A stretch of 64,000 bases of DNA from an uncultured Spirochaetaceae bacterium (GCA_944389295.1 CALXLV010000041.1:1-64000); one strand, 5' to 3'. Shown: positions 1 through 7,259, counted from the first letter of the stretch. Notes: generated by a model not told the origin, from the letters alone. Numbers and translations: made by a program.

Positions 1-76
1 TATCTCCGATACTGTGTGCCCGCCTTCAATGATGCTTTTCGCTATTTCCAGCTTCTGTTCATCTGTAAGTTTCATG
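1..76 (-). CDS. Transposase N-terminal fragment (runs off left edge)
   Basis: Only the first 25 residues are visible, starting MKLTDEQKLEIAKSIIEGGH, after a GGAAGGGG-like ribosome site. This resembles the first helix of the helix-turn-helix OrfA of IS3/IS150-type elements. It sits just inside the element end at base 122. The family call is inference from a short stretch; another HTH transposase is possible. Confidence 0.4.
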
Positions 77-122
77 AATTTACCCCTTCCATTGAACTTC
101 TGTCCAACAAAAGGGGTTCACA
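1..122 (-). mobile_element. Right end of an IS3-type insertion sequence (partial)
   Basis: The terminal bases read on the minus strand begin TGTGAACCCCTTTTGTTGG, close to the ends of IS150-group IS3 elements (TG, a GACCCC block, then GTTGGAC). A transposase start codon follows inside the element. The other end lies outside the window. No target duplication can be checked. Confidence 0.5.
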
Positions 123-181
123 TCACGATCCGACCAAAGATTAGCGCGGGTATCCAAAACTAATTAAGGCCAGAGCCGTCT

Positions 182-319
182 ATCGGCAGTGCCTCTTTGT
201 GATTTTATTATCACAGCATCCATCGGCAAAGTCAAATGCAGAGCCGGATGAATATCTTATCATCATAATTATGATTACTTCTCCATTGTAAAACATATAT
301 ACTGCAAATGGCACTGCCA
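182..319. repeat. Direct repeat, copy 1 (type I toxin regulatory module)
   Basis: About 138 bases nearly identical to 546-683. The repeat is bounded by inverted ends, CGGCAGTGCC at the left and GGCACTGCC at the right. It carries a minus-strand promoter (207-235) and a plus-strand promoter-like TTACTT/TATACT pair near the right end that could drive the toxin ORF at 417. This copy lacks a toxin gene on its left; the IS end is there instead. Confidence 0.85.
207..235 (-). promoter_or_regulatory. Antisense antitoxin promoter, copy 1
   Basis: On the minus strand TTGACT (230-235) and GATAAT (207-212) are separated by exactly 17 bases. Transcription would run leftward into the 3' side of a toxin unit, the usual layout of an antisense antitoxin RNA. 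In this copy the matching toxin is missing. Confidence 0.6.
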
Positions 320-416
320 CAGAATGGTGGACGGCTGGCCTCCTGATATACGGTAATCGGATGTCGGGAGCGTTGCTTCCCGACTCTTCGTAACGCTGAG
401 GAAGGAGGTGATGCCT

Positions 417-488
417 ATGGACTCTTATCAGATACTGATGGTTGTATTTACGGTCATCGGACTTTTGATTGCATGTTCAAGGAAATAG
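417..488 (+). CDS. Small hydrophobic holin-like type I toxin A
   Basis: A 23-residue peptide, MDSYQILMVVFTVIGLLIAC followed by SRK, made of one membrane helix and a basic tail. An AGGAGG ribosome site sits 8 bases before this ATG (an in-frame ATG at 411 is too close). The arrangement toxin, hairpin, then 'GAGGTCAGCCGTTCATCGGCAGTGCC' block matches the holin-like toxin units common in Firmicutes and their phages (TxpA/Hol_Tox kind). Such peptides damage the membrane when their antisense RNA is absent. Toxicity here is inferred. Confidence 0.65.
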   Translation: MDSYQILMVVFTVIGLLIACSRK

Positions 489-515
489 CCGCCCGGGTCT
501 AATCAAGCGGCTATT
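484..515 (+). terminator. Terminator hairpin of toxin A
   Basis: AATAGCCGC (484-492) pairs perfectly with GCGGCTATT (507-515) and overlaps the toxin stop codon. The U-tract is weak. Confidence 0.6.
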
Positions 516-545
516 CGATTAGCTTAATGGTGAGGTCAGCCGTTC

Positions 546-683
546 ATCGGCAGTGCCTCTTTGTGATTTTATTATCACAGCATCCATCGGCAAAGTCAAA
601 TGCAGAGCCGGATGAATATTCTATCATCATAATTATGATTACTTCTCCATTATAAAACTTATATACTGCAAATGGCACTGCCA
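546..683. repeat. Direct repeat, copy 2 (type I toxin regulatory module)
   Basis: Second copy of the 138-base module, with the same inverted ends and a few substitutions. It separates toxin A from toxin B. A third, truncated copy (only the first ~17 bases, ATCGGCAGTGCCTCTTAT) begins at about 912. Confidence 0.85.
571..599 (-). promoter_or_regulatory. Antisense antitoxin promoter, copy 2
   Basis: Minus-strand TTGACT (594-599), 17-base spacer, GATAAT (571-576). A transcript from here would run left through the repeat edge into the terminator and 3' end of toxin A at 417-488, so it could be the antisense antitoxin. Confidence 0.65.
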
Positions 684-774
684 TGAAGTTGGTGGACGGT
701 AGCCTCTCGTAACGGTAATCGGATCGTGAGGCGTTGCCTCTCGATTCTCCTGCAGACTTTGAGAGGTGATGCTT

Positions 775-846
775 ATGGATGATACGACCTACTATGTATT
801 GGTGATTGTTCTTATGATCATCGGGCTGGTAATCAATCGGAAATAG
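775..846 (+). CDS. Small hydrophobic holin-like type I toxin B
   Basis: A second 23-residue peptide, MDDTTYYVLVIVLMIIGLVI plus NRK, with a GAGAGG ribosome site and the same design as toxin A: short polar start, one membrane helix, basic end. Sequence outside the helix has diverged from toxin A, so this is an old tandem duplication. It is preceded by repeat copy 2 and followed by a hairpin and a truncated third repeat. Confidence 0.65.
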   Translation: MDDTTYYVLVIVLMIIGLVINRK

Positions 847-848
847 GT

Positions 849-881
849 AAGCCGCCCAGCTCCGCGAAAGCTGAACGGCTT
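849..881 (+). terminator. Terminator hairpin of toxin B
   Basis: AAGCCG (849-854) with CGGCTT (876-881), and nested CAGCT/AGCTG. It lies directly after the toxin B stop codon. Confidence 0.55.
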
Positions 882-1023
882 GTTCGTTCGTAACTAGCGA
901 GGCTACCGTTCATCGGCAGTGCCTCTTATTCATATTATAACCATTGTTCCCGAAAAAAAGTCAATTTTCCCAAAATCTCTGGGGAATTTTGGTTTATTCA
1001 ATTTATTATTGTGATTTTCATAC

Positions 1024-1038
1024 ACTTTTCATAAAAGT
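1024..1038. promoter_or_regulatory. Palindrome upstream of the Panacea-domain gene
   Basis: ACTTTT (1024-1029), CAT, AAAAGT (1033-1038). It lies about 55 bases before the start codon, next to a TTGCTA/TATATT promoter-like pair. It is a candidate autoregulation site of the toxin-antitoxin pair. Confidence 0.35.
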
Positions 1039-1093
1039 ATGATCATTGCTATCGCGCTTGATAATGCTATATTGTAAATGAGAGGAGGATGAG

Positions 1094-1618
1094 ATGGTTT
1101 ATGATGCAATTGATGTAGCAAGATACATTGTAAATAAGTTTAACTCGCAAGATTACATCATCAATGGATATACCATATCCAACATGAAACTACAAAAACT
1201 CCTCTATCTTGCACAAGCCTTTTTCCTCATTGAGAAAAATGGTGAACCTTGTTTTCGCGACAAGATAAAAGCATGGGCTTTTGGTCCGGTAGTCCCCGGT
1301 GTCTATCATGAATTCAAATGCTATGGGAATTTGCCAATCCCCGAAATCAAAAGCTATCTGGAGTATAATCCGAACAACCCTGCAGAAATGAGGCGTGTTA
1401 TTTATCAATCGAATATTTCTGCAGAAGATAAAGAGCGGCTTGATGCAGTCATAGATGCTTTCAAAGATTGGTCAGCTATAGAACTTATGAATCTCACACA
1501 TACACAAGAGCCATGGATAAATGCTTATGGTGGTGGGCATTCATATAATGATGAGATCACCAACAGCTCAATAATACAGTTCTTTGAAAAGGAGTTGAGC
1601 CGTAATGGACAAAAGTAG
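1094..1618 (+). CDS. Panacea-domain (SocA/GepA-like) antitoxin
   Basis: 174 residues. The N-terminal two thirds carry the Panacea signature: YDAIDVARYIVN near the start, ISNMKLQKLLYLAQA at ~27-41, and AWAFGPVVPGVYHEF at ~61-75. Panacea proteins (formerly DUF4065) are antitoxins that neutralise many unrelated toxins encoded next to them. Ribosome site GAGGAGGATGAG precedes the start. The gene overlaps the next ORF by 14 bases, so the pair is translationally coupled. The low-GC composition fits the mobile region. Confidence 0.8.
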   Translation: MVYDAIDVARYIVNKFNSQDYIINGYTISNMKLQKLLYLAQAFFLIEKNGEPCFRDKIKAWAFGPVVPGVYHEFKCYGNLPIPEIKSYLEYNPNNPAEMRRVIYQSNISAEDKERLDAVIDAFKDWSAIELMNLTHTQEPWINAYGGGHSYNDEITNSSIIQFFEKELSRNGQK

Positions 1619-2435
1619 GGCGAGCTGGCTCAATACCGCCTCTCCAAAAAGAAATGATCTTGGCTCTGATAAATCCGCAGAATGGAAAAAACTCATGGAT
1701 GAAATCATCAAGTCGCTAAGGTGTCCTGATGATCAGTATGATCCAATCAATACAATAGAAAAAATAGACCCTCTTGCCGATTCTCCGTTTAGCCGTCCAA
1801 TGTATTCATACCTTTCCACAGAAGTCTTGAAAGTTGAAGAAGACATGGACGACGAAGAAGGAAAAGAACAGGGATATCTCATTAGTAATTGCCAAAGGTT
1901 ATTTGAATATACGTTTGCGGAATGCAATAAAGATATGATTGCGGAAAAAGGATATAACGTCGAAGCGATGCAGAAAATGGTAATGCGTATATACGACGAT
2001 CTCAATCTCGCAAGTATTCAGAACAGGGCAATTGCATTCAATTTTGAGGCATTTTCAAAGAAAGTAGCTAAAGATGCCAGTGACGAGATGCAGGAAAATA
2101 TCAAAGAAATGCAGAGGACCTATATTTCCGCTTTTGCTGTGCTTGCCTCGATTCTTTTTGGATTGGTTGGTGGAATTGCTTTCTCGTTTGAAGGAATTAA
2201 GCAAGGTGCAGCATCTGGAAGTATTTATGGGCTCCTTGCTGTAATAAGCCTTCTTGGATCATTCTTTGTGGCAATATTCTCTTCATTGGTATGGCTTATC
2301 AGCTGGCTTGCCAACGACAAAAGGAATAGTCTGAATAGAAAAATAACAGGAAATCCCATATTACTACCCATAGCAATTGCCCTATTGATGCTTACTGCAA
2401 GTTTCATTTTTGCAGGCTTGGATATTAGCAAATAA
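1605..2435 (+). CDS. Putative membrane toxin partner of the Panacea antitoxin
   Basis: 276 residues, not recognised as a named family. The first ~165 residues are soluble and acidic, including a run VEEDMDDEEGKEQ near 77. The C-terminal third has three membrane segments: about residues 174-194 (AFAVLASILFGLVGG), 204-230 (GLLAVISLLGSFFVAIFSSL) and 250-270 (ILLPIAIALLMLTAS). Its start lies inside the antitoxin gene. Position and topology suggest a membrane-acting toxin, as known for some Panacea partners. A non-toxic membrane protein cannot be excluded. Confidence 0.55.
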   Translation: MDKSRASWLNTASPKRNDLGSDKSAEWKKLMDEIIKSLRCPDDQYDPINTIEKIDPLADSPFSRPMYSYLSTEVLKVEEDMDDEEGKEQGYLISNCQRLFEYTFAECNKDMIAEKGYNVEAMQKMVMRIYDDLNLASIQNRAIAFNFEAFSKKVAKDASDEMQENIKEMQRTYISAFAVLASILFGLVGGIAFSFEGIKQGAASGSIYGLLAVISLLGSFFVAIFSSLVWLISWLANDKRNSLNRKITGNPILLPIAIALLMLTASFIFAGLDISK

Positions 2436-2511
2436 GCGTCAACTACCTATCATTTAGAATTCAGAACCTTCCAAAATGTAAAGTCTCTATATATAAAACA
2501 TCCACTGGACA

Positions 2512-3651
2512 TTATTCCCCATGAAGCATATATGTAGTATCTGGACTTGCCGGCATGAGGAGATTCTCGTTTCCGATATAATTAGCTAGTTCTGAAGGGT
2601 ACATATTAAAATTATCAAGCACTACCGCTGGCGTTGTTACCTTCTGCTCAAAAAGAAAACGATAACCTTCCTCTATGTAATATGGTTTTTCAGGCTCAAT
2701 GCTGTCATCTAAAGGTTCTACCTTACGCCAGCCTTTCTTAGACAGTTCTATATTCATACTCTCATATTGGTTGTCTGATATAAGATACAGATCAAGCAAT
2801 CTTCTTGCACAAGCAGCAATGCTCACTCCCCATTGTTTTTTCAAACTGAGCAATTCGGAGAATGTTCTTTTGTGAACACTTTCCACAAAAGCCCTATGCG
2901 GCATCAGAAATGCCGAGGCAAATAAATTTGCCTGTCCTTCTATGTCTTTTGTCTTTTTAATATAATCTTCCTTATCTAAATAATGGTGCAAGACAATATG
3001 CCCCAGTTCATGAGCTAAGGTGAAACGCCGTCGAAAATATGTAGTCTTATTTGAAGTTATCACAAACCCAGATTCTCGCTCGGAACCATCAAAATATGAA
3101 CAACTGTTTACAGATTCTATCCTGCTTGGCATATCAAGCCTAGAACATATAATCCCATGATTCTCCAGCAATATCGTCATATTCCCAATTGCAGATTGTC
3201 CAAGTCCCCAATAATCACGAAGACGTAGAGCAAGAGCCTCCACATAATCAGAATCATTCAAATTACTTCCATGATCCTTTATTATGTCTGATGGTATATC
3301 TATATCTCGCTTATTAATGAATGAAAAAAGATATTGCGCGACATCCTTGACTGTAGAAACTTTCACATCTACAGAGGCATTATCAAGATTAGCTCTTGAG
3401 GAGAAACTGCGATATGTAAGCACCGTAGTGTCTATATAATCCCTTTTTATAGGAGTATAGAAAAAGCGTTCCGGCCTCTTTAATGCCCAAGAAAGTCTCA
3501 CTATCGTATCGCGCTGAGGATACCGAATCCTTCCATTAGCAAGATTGGAAACAGTAACCCTTGATAAACCGGACATATCTGCCAATTCGCCTATACGTAT
3601 TCGTCTATCCTTACATGCCTCCTGCAATCGGACCGGCTGAAATTGCATCAT
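2512..3651 (-). CDS. HTH (XRE) and ImmA/IrrE-type metallopeptidase fusion
   Basis: 379 residues. Residues ~9-60 form an XRE helix-turn-helix (IGELADMSGLSRVTVSNLAN). The middle contains the zinc-peptidase motif HELGH (in FTLAHELGHIVLHH, ~213-226) with a downstream EGQANLFASAFLMP helix typical of the ImmA/IrrE (M78, COG2856) family. In phages and integrative elements such proteases cleave or regulate repressors; related M78 proteins also occur in toxin-antitoxin pairs. It overlaps the upstream gene by 4 bases (ATGA), so the two are co-translated. Confidence 0.85.
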   Translation of the reverse strand: MMQFQPVRLQEACKDRRIRIGELADMSGLSRVTVSNLANGRIRYPQRDTIVRLSWALKRPERFFYTPIKRDYIDTTVLTYRSFSSRANLDNASVDVKVSTVKDVAQYLFSFINKRDIDIPSDIIKDHGSNLNDSDYVEALALRLRDYWGLGQSAIGNMTILLENHGIICSRLDMPSRIESVNSCSYFDGSERESGFVITSNKTTYFRRRFTLAHELGHIVLHHYLDKEDYIKKTKDIEGQANLFASAFLMPHRAFVESVHKRTFSELLSLKKQWGVSIAACARRLLDLYLISDNQYESMNIELSKKGWRKVEPLDDSIEPEKPYYIEEGYRFLFEQKVTTPAVVLDNFNMYPSELANYIGNENLLMPASPDTTYMLHGE

Positions 3652-4226
3652 TGATTATCTCCATTACTGCTCTTCTCGGCTCTTTTAAGGACAAATTCCG
3701 TATTTTTCTCAGCTTTATCCCGCATTACCGAAAGAGAGTCTAATATAACATCATTACGATCTTTCTTGAAAAGTTGTAGTTCAGAAAAGGCGCCCGTTCT
3801 CGACACAATCGAAAGATTAACAAGCTGATGATCATACAGAGAAAACACAAGAAAACCTTTTGGCCTACCCTTCTCTTTATCTGGATAAATACCAATTCCT
3901 CTATCAGCGAACAATGGATATGCATCATATGTATCATTCTTGATTGACCGATACAGATCATTTTGAGAGCAGACCCTTAAATCGACATCGGGGAAATGAA
4001 GAATATAACAATTATAATAACCTTCCTCGAATTCGCAGGAGGGGGCAATATCTTTCAAGTGGGTTTCTATAAATGAGCGATATATGGTAGGAAATGAATT
4101 CTTTTCAAGGGCTCTGATAGCATACAATGAGCTTCCTAATGAATAAGCCGCTTCTGCCTCAACCAACGATTCGAGTGCAGCTTTTCGTATTGCTTCCTGG
4201 TAAATGTGAGATATAATATCAGCCAC
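3648..4226 (-). CDS. Unknown protein coupled to the HTH/ImmA peptidase
   Basis: 192 residues, soluble, not recognised. The first ~40 residues are helical and alanine-rich; the middle (FPDVDLRVCSQNDLYRSI, then PLFADRGIGIYPDKEKGRPKG) looks like an alpha/beta domain. It is the first gene of a two-gene leftward unit and overlaps the peptidase gene by ATGA. The upstream ~190 bases to the next gene are AT-rich and hold the divergent promoters. It may be the substrate or partner of the peptidase (inference). Confidence 0.6.
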   Translation of the reverse strand: MADIISHIYQEAIRKAALESLVEAEAAYSLGSSLYAIRALEKNSFPTIYRSFIETHLKDIAPSCEFEEGYYNCYILHFPDVDLRVCSQNDLYRSIKNDTYDAYPLFADRGIGIYPDKEKGRPKGFLVFSLYDHQLVNLSIVSRTGAFSELQLFKKDRNDVILDSLSVMRDKAEKNTEFVLKRAEKSSNGDNQ

Positions 4227-4416
4227 TACAAAGCTCCTTTACATTACAAATTTATGTAATAGCGTAAAGAATATTACAATATTCATGCATATCTGTAAAG
4301 AAATATGATTCACGATATCAGTTTCGAGAGAGAAAAAAAATGTCTTTTTGTTTGAATATATAGTTGCATAAATATCATATAAATGATACTATATAACCAT
4401 GAAGGAGGTAGCGCTT

Positions 4417-4506
4417 ATGGATGAAAAACAAAAAGACCGGCTGGCAATAGCTACTTTGGTGGTCAGCATAATCCAGACGGTCATCGCAATCCTCGCCTTA
4501 CTTTAG
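4417..4506 (+). CDS. Tiny single-helix membrane peptide 1
   Basis: 29 residues, beginning MDEKQKDRLAIATLVVSIIQ, with a charged N-terminus followed by one hydrophobic helix (ATLVVSIIQTVIAILALL). A strong GAAGGAGG site lies 7 bases upstream. It resembles small phage membrane peptides rather than the toxins at 417 and 775. A very similar peptide follows at 4579. Confidence 0.6.
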   Translation: MDEKQKDRLAIATLVVSIIQTVIAILALL

Positions 4507-4519
4507 GCGGGTACAAATC

Positions 4520-4541
4520 GGAGGGAGTTACAGCTCCCTCC
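4520..4541 (+). terminator. Hairpin between the two tiny peptides
   Basis: GGAGGGAG (4520-4527) pairs perfectly with CTCCCTCC (4534-4541) around a 6-base loop. There is no U-tract, so it may be a processing or stability element rather than a terminator. Confidence 0.4.
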
Positions 4542-4578
4542 CCTATAGATTATTCCAAGACAAGAAAGGAGTCAAATC

Positions 4579-4659
4579 ATGAGGGATAAAATACAGATGG
4601 CAACACTCATTTTGCAGATCATCAACTGTGTACTGCTTATAGCAATATTGGTGGATTAA
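4579..4659 (+). CDS. Tiny single-helix membrane peptide 2
   Basis: 26 residues, beginning MRDKIQMATLILQIINCVLL. AAAGGAG lies upstream at a good distance. It shares the pattern of a charged start, 'ATL', then a hydrophobic helix with the peptide at 4417, so the two are probably paralogues. The next gene begins 3 bases after its stop. Confidence 0.55.
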   Translation: MRDKIQMATLILQIINCVLLIAILVD

Positions 4660-4662
4660 GCC

Positions 4663-4875
4663 ATGGAAGAAAAAAGCAATGCCCGGGGCGGCGCACGCCC
4701 CGGAGCCGGCAGGCCACGGGGGATAAAAAAACCATATGCGCAGATTGTCTGCTCTGTCCCTCTTGAGTATTCTCAGAAATTGAGGGCCATGGCAGAAACT
4801 GAGGGATTATCTCTCAGTAAGATGCTCCAAAGAATAATTGATTTTTATGAACAGAGAAACAAAGGGGGTGCGTGA
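4663..4875 (+). CDS. Small DNA-binding protein, AT-hook-like and ribbon-helix-helix-like
   Basis: 70 residues. The N-terminus GGARPGAGRPRGIKKP (~9-24) is a glycine/arginine AT-hook-like tract often seen in phage proteins. The remainder (SVPLEYSQKLRAMAETEGLS, LSKMLQRIIDFY) fits a ribbon-helix-helix fold. It follows the tiny peptide genes directly. A regulatory role is likely but the target is unknown. Confidence 0.6.
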   Translation: MEEKSNARGGARPGAGRPRGIKKPYAQIVCSVPLEYSQKLRAMAETEGLSLSKMLQRIIDFYEQRNKGGA

Positions 4876-4894
4876 GCCTTCTAGTTTCATCCAT

Positions 4895-4999
4895 TTACTC
4901 AGGCATGTCTTCCTTTATGGCCTTTTCAAAAGATTCAATCTCTTCGTCTGTCCAACTACACGGCGTAATGTCATCGAAGATGATTGAAACACATTTCAT
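4895..4999 (-). CDS. Possible small phage ORF (or 3' half of a frameshifted gene)
   Basis: A 34-residue frame (starts MKCVSIIFDDITPCSW, rich in acidic residues at the end) that overlaps the 33-residue frame at 4971-5072 in the +1 frame. Together they could be one cysteine-containing phage protein broken by a one-base indel. It is too short for a firm call. Confidence 0.25.
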   Translation of the reverse strand: MKCVSIIFDDITPCSWTDEEIESFEKAIKEDMPE

Positions 5000-5072
5000 A
5001 GGAACAATCTGCGCATTTAGTCTCCTGATGCTTCTCGCAATATGCTCTAATATCTTTTAATGTTATCATCAT
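4971..5072 (-). CDS. Possible small cysteine-rich phage ORF
   Basis: 33 residues (starts MMITLKDIRAYCEKHQETKC) with four cysteines in a pattern like small phage zinc-binding proteins. Its start codon overlaps the stop of the preceding ORF (ATGA). It ends abruptly, while the overlapping frame 4895-4999 continues, suggesting a frameshift. Confidence 0.35.
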   Translation of the reverse strand: MMITLKDIRAYCEKHQETKCADCSYEMCFNHLR

Positions 5073-5248
5073 TTCATCCTTTCGAGAAATTCCAGCACAA
5101 GCGGAGTGATTACCAGTGCGGTAGCTGATGCCTTATAAGCTATCACTATAAGGAAATCCCATATGCATGGAGGTATCCCCTCTGATGAAAAATTCACAGG
5201 CATTATCAGACATCCAATAATCAGCGAAAACCATCTTGCAGTTGTCAT
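5069..5248 (-). CDS. Small phage membrane protein
   Basis: 59 residues with two hydrophobic segments (WFSLIIGCLIMPV and FLIVIAYKASATALVITPLV). A GAGGGG ribosome site precedes the ATG. It overlaps the 3' end of the IS-split gene in another frame; one of the two frames may be non-coding there. Confidence 0.45.
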   Translation of the reverse strand: MTTARWFSLIIGCLIMPVNFSSEGIPPCIWDFLIVIAYKASATALVITPLVLEFLERMK

Positions 5249-5668
5249 AAACCCCTCACCATTGCCTGATAGAAAAGTCTAGAAGGACTATCGTATCCGT
5301 CCCCTGCTGGTAAATGTTCAACAGCTACTCCACCGCGCGGCATCCAACCGCCTTTCATGGCCTTACTCACTAAGTTGGATAGGTTTTTGATTGATCCATG
5401 AGCTAATATACAGTACTCCTCATTATCAGGATCGGCCGATTTTGAATAATTAGCCGTGTCCTTATTATCTGAATTAGCCGCTTCTGAATAACAAGACTCT
5501 GATATGCACCCATAAAAGGTAACACTTTCTATTCCCTCTGGTAGGATATAGGTAACACATTCTTACCCACAGAAGCCGTAATAGGTAACAGCTTTCTTCC
5601 TGCCGCATCCAGAAGAGGTAACACTTCAATATATACAGGAGGAATAATCCCTCCAGATCCGATTCCTG

Positions 5669-6601
5669 TCAATGCTTGGCTTCATCAAAGGCTACGATGC
5701 ATATCCCATTCGGGTTCCTCTTCCTGAATTCCACTGGAGGAGGTTTGCCGAGGTACTTCTTGCACCTGCGGTTGTTGTAGTAATCGATGAACCATTCAAC
5801 CTTTCTTACAATATTCTCCCTATGGACCCTCTTGCCATTGACCGCAGCCTTCCCGAACTCCGAATAAAGGGCCTCTGTCTTGATGATGCCGTTCAGCGAT
5901 TCCATTGCCGCATTGTCATAGCATGATCCCTTGCTGCCCATGCTCATCCGGATGCCAAGGCATGCAAGCTTCTCCCTGTATGCATATGACACATATGTGG
6001 ATCCGCAGTCGCTGTGGAGGATGATGCCGGATATGGCATCACCGAGCTCCGAGGCAAGCATATCCACGGTGTCCAGGCACAGCTTCGTGTCAGGATGCTC
6101 TGAGATCTTCCATGCGACTATCTCTCCGTTGAACATGTCCTCTATCGTGTTGAGGTAGAGATTGCCCTCAAGAGCAGGAAGATATGTTATATCCTCCACG
6201 AAGCGTGTTCGCGGATAGAATGAGAAGAATCTTCTTCCGATCAAATCCGGTATCCAGAGGCTCCTTAAAGCCCTTCTGGCTGCGTAGACCTCCTCGCTGT
6301 GCTTCTTCCTCCTGACATTGGAAAGAAGGCCGTTCTCGCGCATTATACGCTCCACGCGCTTCTCATTGACAGCTGTGTCGAGCTTCTTCGAAAGCTCCAT
6401 CGCCATCTTCCTGTAGCCAAGACAGTACCCATGCTCCTCCTGCATCCTGGCAATCTCCTCAAGCAGAATGGCATCATCGGCTTCCTTCTTTCTCGGTCTG
6501 AGGCTCTGGTAATAGCACTTGGGAGATACTCCTGCGATGCCGCACAGCCTCCTGGTGTTCTTCCTGCCGGACTCTACGGCTTTCCTGATTGCGGAAAACC
6601 T
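5669..6601 (-). CDS. IS3-family transposase OrfB (DDE catalytic part)
   Basis: The independent ATG-initiated part starts at 6445, but the frame is open up to the nine-A run and is expected to be made as an OrfAB fusion by -1 frameshifting there. An N-terminal HTH_21-like segment (HGYCLGYRKMAMEL) precedes an rve-type integrase core. The DDE triad is visible: D in FVEDITYLPAL, D in ILHSDCGSTYVS, and E in AAMESLNGIIKTE. Length is normal for the family. Confidence 0.85.
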   Translation of the reverse strand, partial: RFSAIRKAVESGRKNTRRLCGIAGVSPKCYYQSLRPRKKEADDAILLEEIARMQEEHGYCLGYRKMAMELSKKLDTAVNEKRVERIMRENGLLSNVRRKKHSEEVYAARRALRSLWIPDLIGRRFFSFYPRTRFVEDITYLPALEGNLYLNTIEDMFNGEIVAWKISEHPDTKLCLDTVDMLASELGDAISGIILHSDCGSTYVSYAYREKLACLGIRMSMGSKGSCYDNAAMESLNGIIKTEALYSEFGKAAVNGKRVHRENIVRKVEWFIDYYNNRRCKKYLGKPPPVEFRKRNPNGICIVAFDEAKH

Positions 6602-6987
6602 TTTTTTTTCATCACGCTGGACGGATCCTGCTTGATGATCTCATAGAGGGCCTCAAGATAGGCTACCTTGTCCTTGAGGTACTCGTTCTCTTCTCTCAGC
6701 GCCTTGTTCTCCTTCTTCAGATCCTCTCCGCTTATTTTCCTTGGCATCGCTTCCTCTGGGATGATGGCAATTCCGGCCTCGCATGCTTTCGAACCATCCG
6801 TTCTCCTTCGCTTATTAGCATAATGCTCTGCAAGGATGTTGTCTTTACTCCTGAGGCACCAGTTCTTCACGCTCGTGCGTGGCAGACGATGATCATTTGC
6901 GATTGCACTGATGCTCTTCCCGTTCTCATATTCAAGAATGCATTGCACCCTGAATTCCTCTGTGTAGTGGTTGTATTTCCCTCTCAC
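6574..6987 (-). CDS. IS3-family transposase OrfA
   Basis: 137 residues. Residues ~8-50 are a helix-turn-helix (EEFRVQCILEYENGKSISAI, then LPRTSVKNWCLRSK). The C-terminal part is a leucine-zipper-like coiled coil (EDLKKENKALREENEYLKDK). Nine consecutive A residues on the coding strand (6609-6601) code KKK and provide the slip site into OrfB. Both parts appear intact, so the element may be active. Confidence 0.85.
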   Translation of the reverse strand: MRGKYNHYTEEFRVQCILEYENGKSISAIANDHRLPRTSVKNWCLRSKDNILAEHYANKRRRTDGSKACEAGIAIIPEEAMPRKISGEDLKKENKALREENEYLKDKVAYLEALYEIIKQDPSSVMKKKGFPQSGKP

Positions 6988-7055
6988 ATCCTGCTCCTTC
7001 CGTTACCATCTTCCGGTGCGGAGGAACATTTTGTGTTACCTAAATGGGGTGCAGA

Positions 7056-7259
7056 TCACTCATATAGACGTGTCCAATCATGACATTCAGGCGTAATAAC
7101 AAGCTCGTTGATTTTAATTGCAGCCTTTTCCGTAGACCATGTGCCATATACAGACCATTCAATAGGCTTTTCATCATAAAGATACCAAGAGCCATCTCTA
7201 TCCTGTGCTATATAGCATCCAAAGAAATCCGCAATTTCCTGCGGCGTTCGCTTTCTCAT
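7056..7259 (-). CDS. Small phage protein of unknown function
   Basis: 67 residues; MRKRTPQEIADFFGCYIAQD at the start suggests a short helix, then a beta-rich region with many aromatics (GSWYLYDEKPIEWSVYG). Not recognised. Overlaps the upstream gene by 4 bases and the downstream (IS-split) gene start by 8 bases, so it belongs to the leftward early operon. Confidence 0.6.
   Translation of the reverse strand: MRKRTPQEIADFFGCYIAQDRDGSWYLYDEKPIEWSVYGTWSTEKAAIKINELVITPECHDWTRLYE

Larger units (their letters stand above)
5517..7041 (-). mobile_element. Complete IS3-family insertion sequence
   Basis: About 1.5 kb with terminal inverted repeats AGGTAACAC (5517-5525) and GTGTTACCT (7033-7041). It is flanked by AAA on both sides, a 3-base target duplication typical of IS3. 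It carries orfA and orfB in overlapping frames with a nine-A slippery run. The internal GGTAACA motif also recurs near the left end (5548, 5583, 5617), possibly as transposase sites. Confidence 0.85.
5133..7063 (-). pseudogene. Small phage gene (DUF1737-like) split by the IS3 element
   Basis: The start (7063-7042, MSDLHPI) overlaps the stop of the preceding gene as ATGAGTGA. The coding frame is cut at 7042 by the IS and resumes at 5516. Joining the halves over a shared 3-base TTT gives an uninterrupted frame containing EYCILAHGSIKNLSNLVSKA, GGWMPRGGVAVE and RLFYQAMV, the pattern of small DUF1737-type phage proteins. The frame then runs on to 5133, overlapping the next ORF, so the original end may have been earlier. 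Confidence 0.7.
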
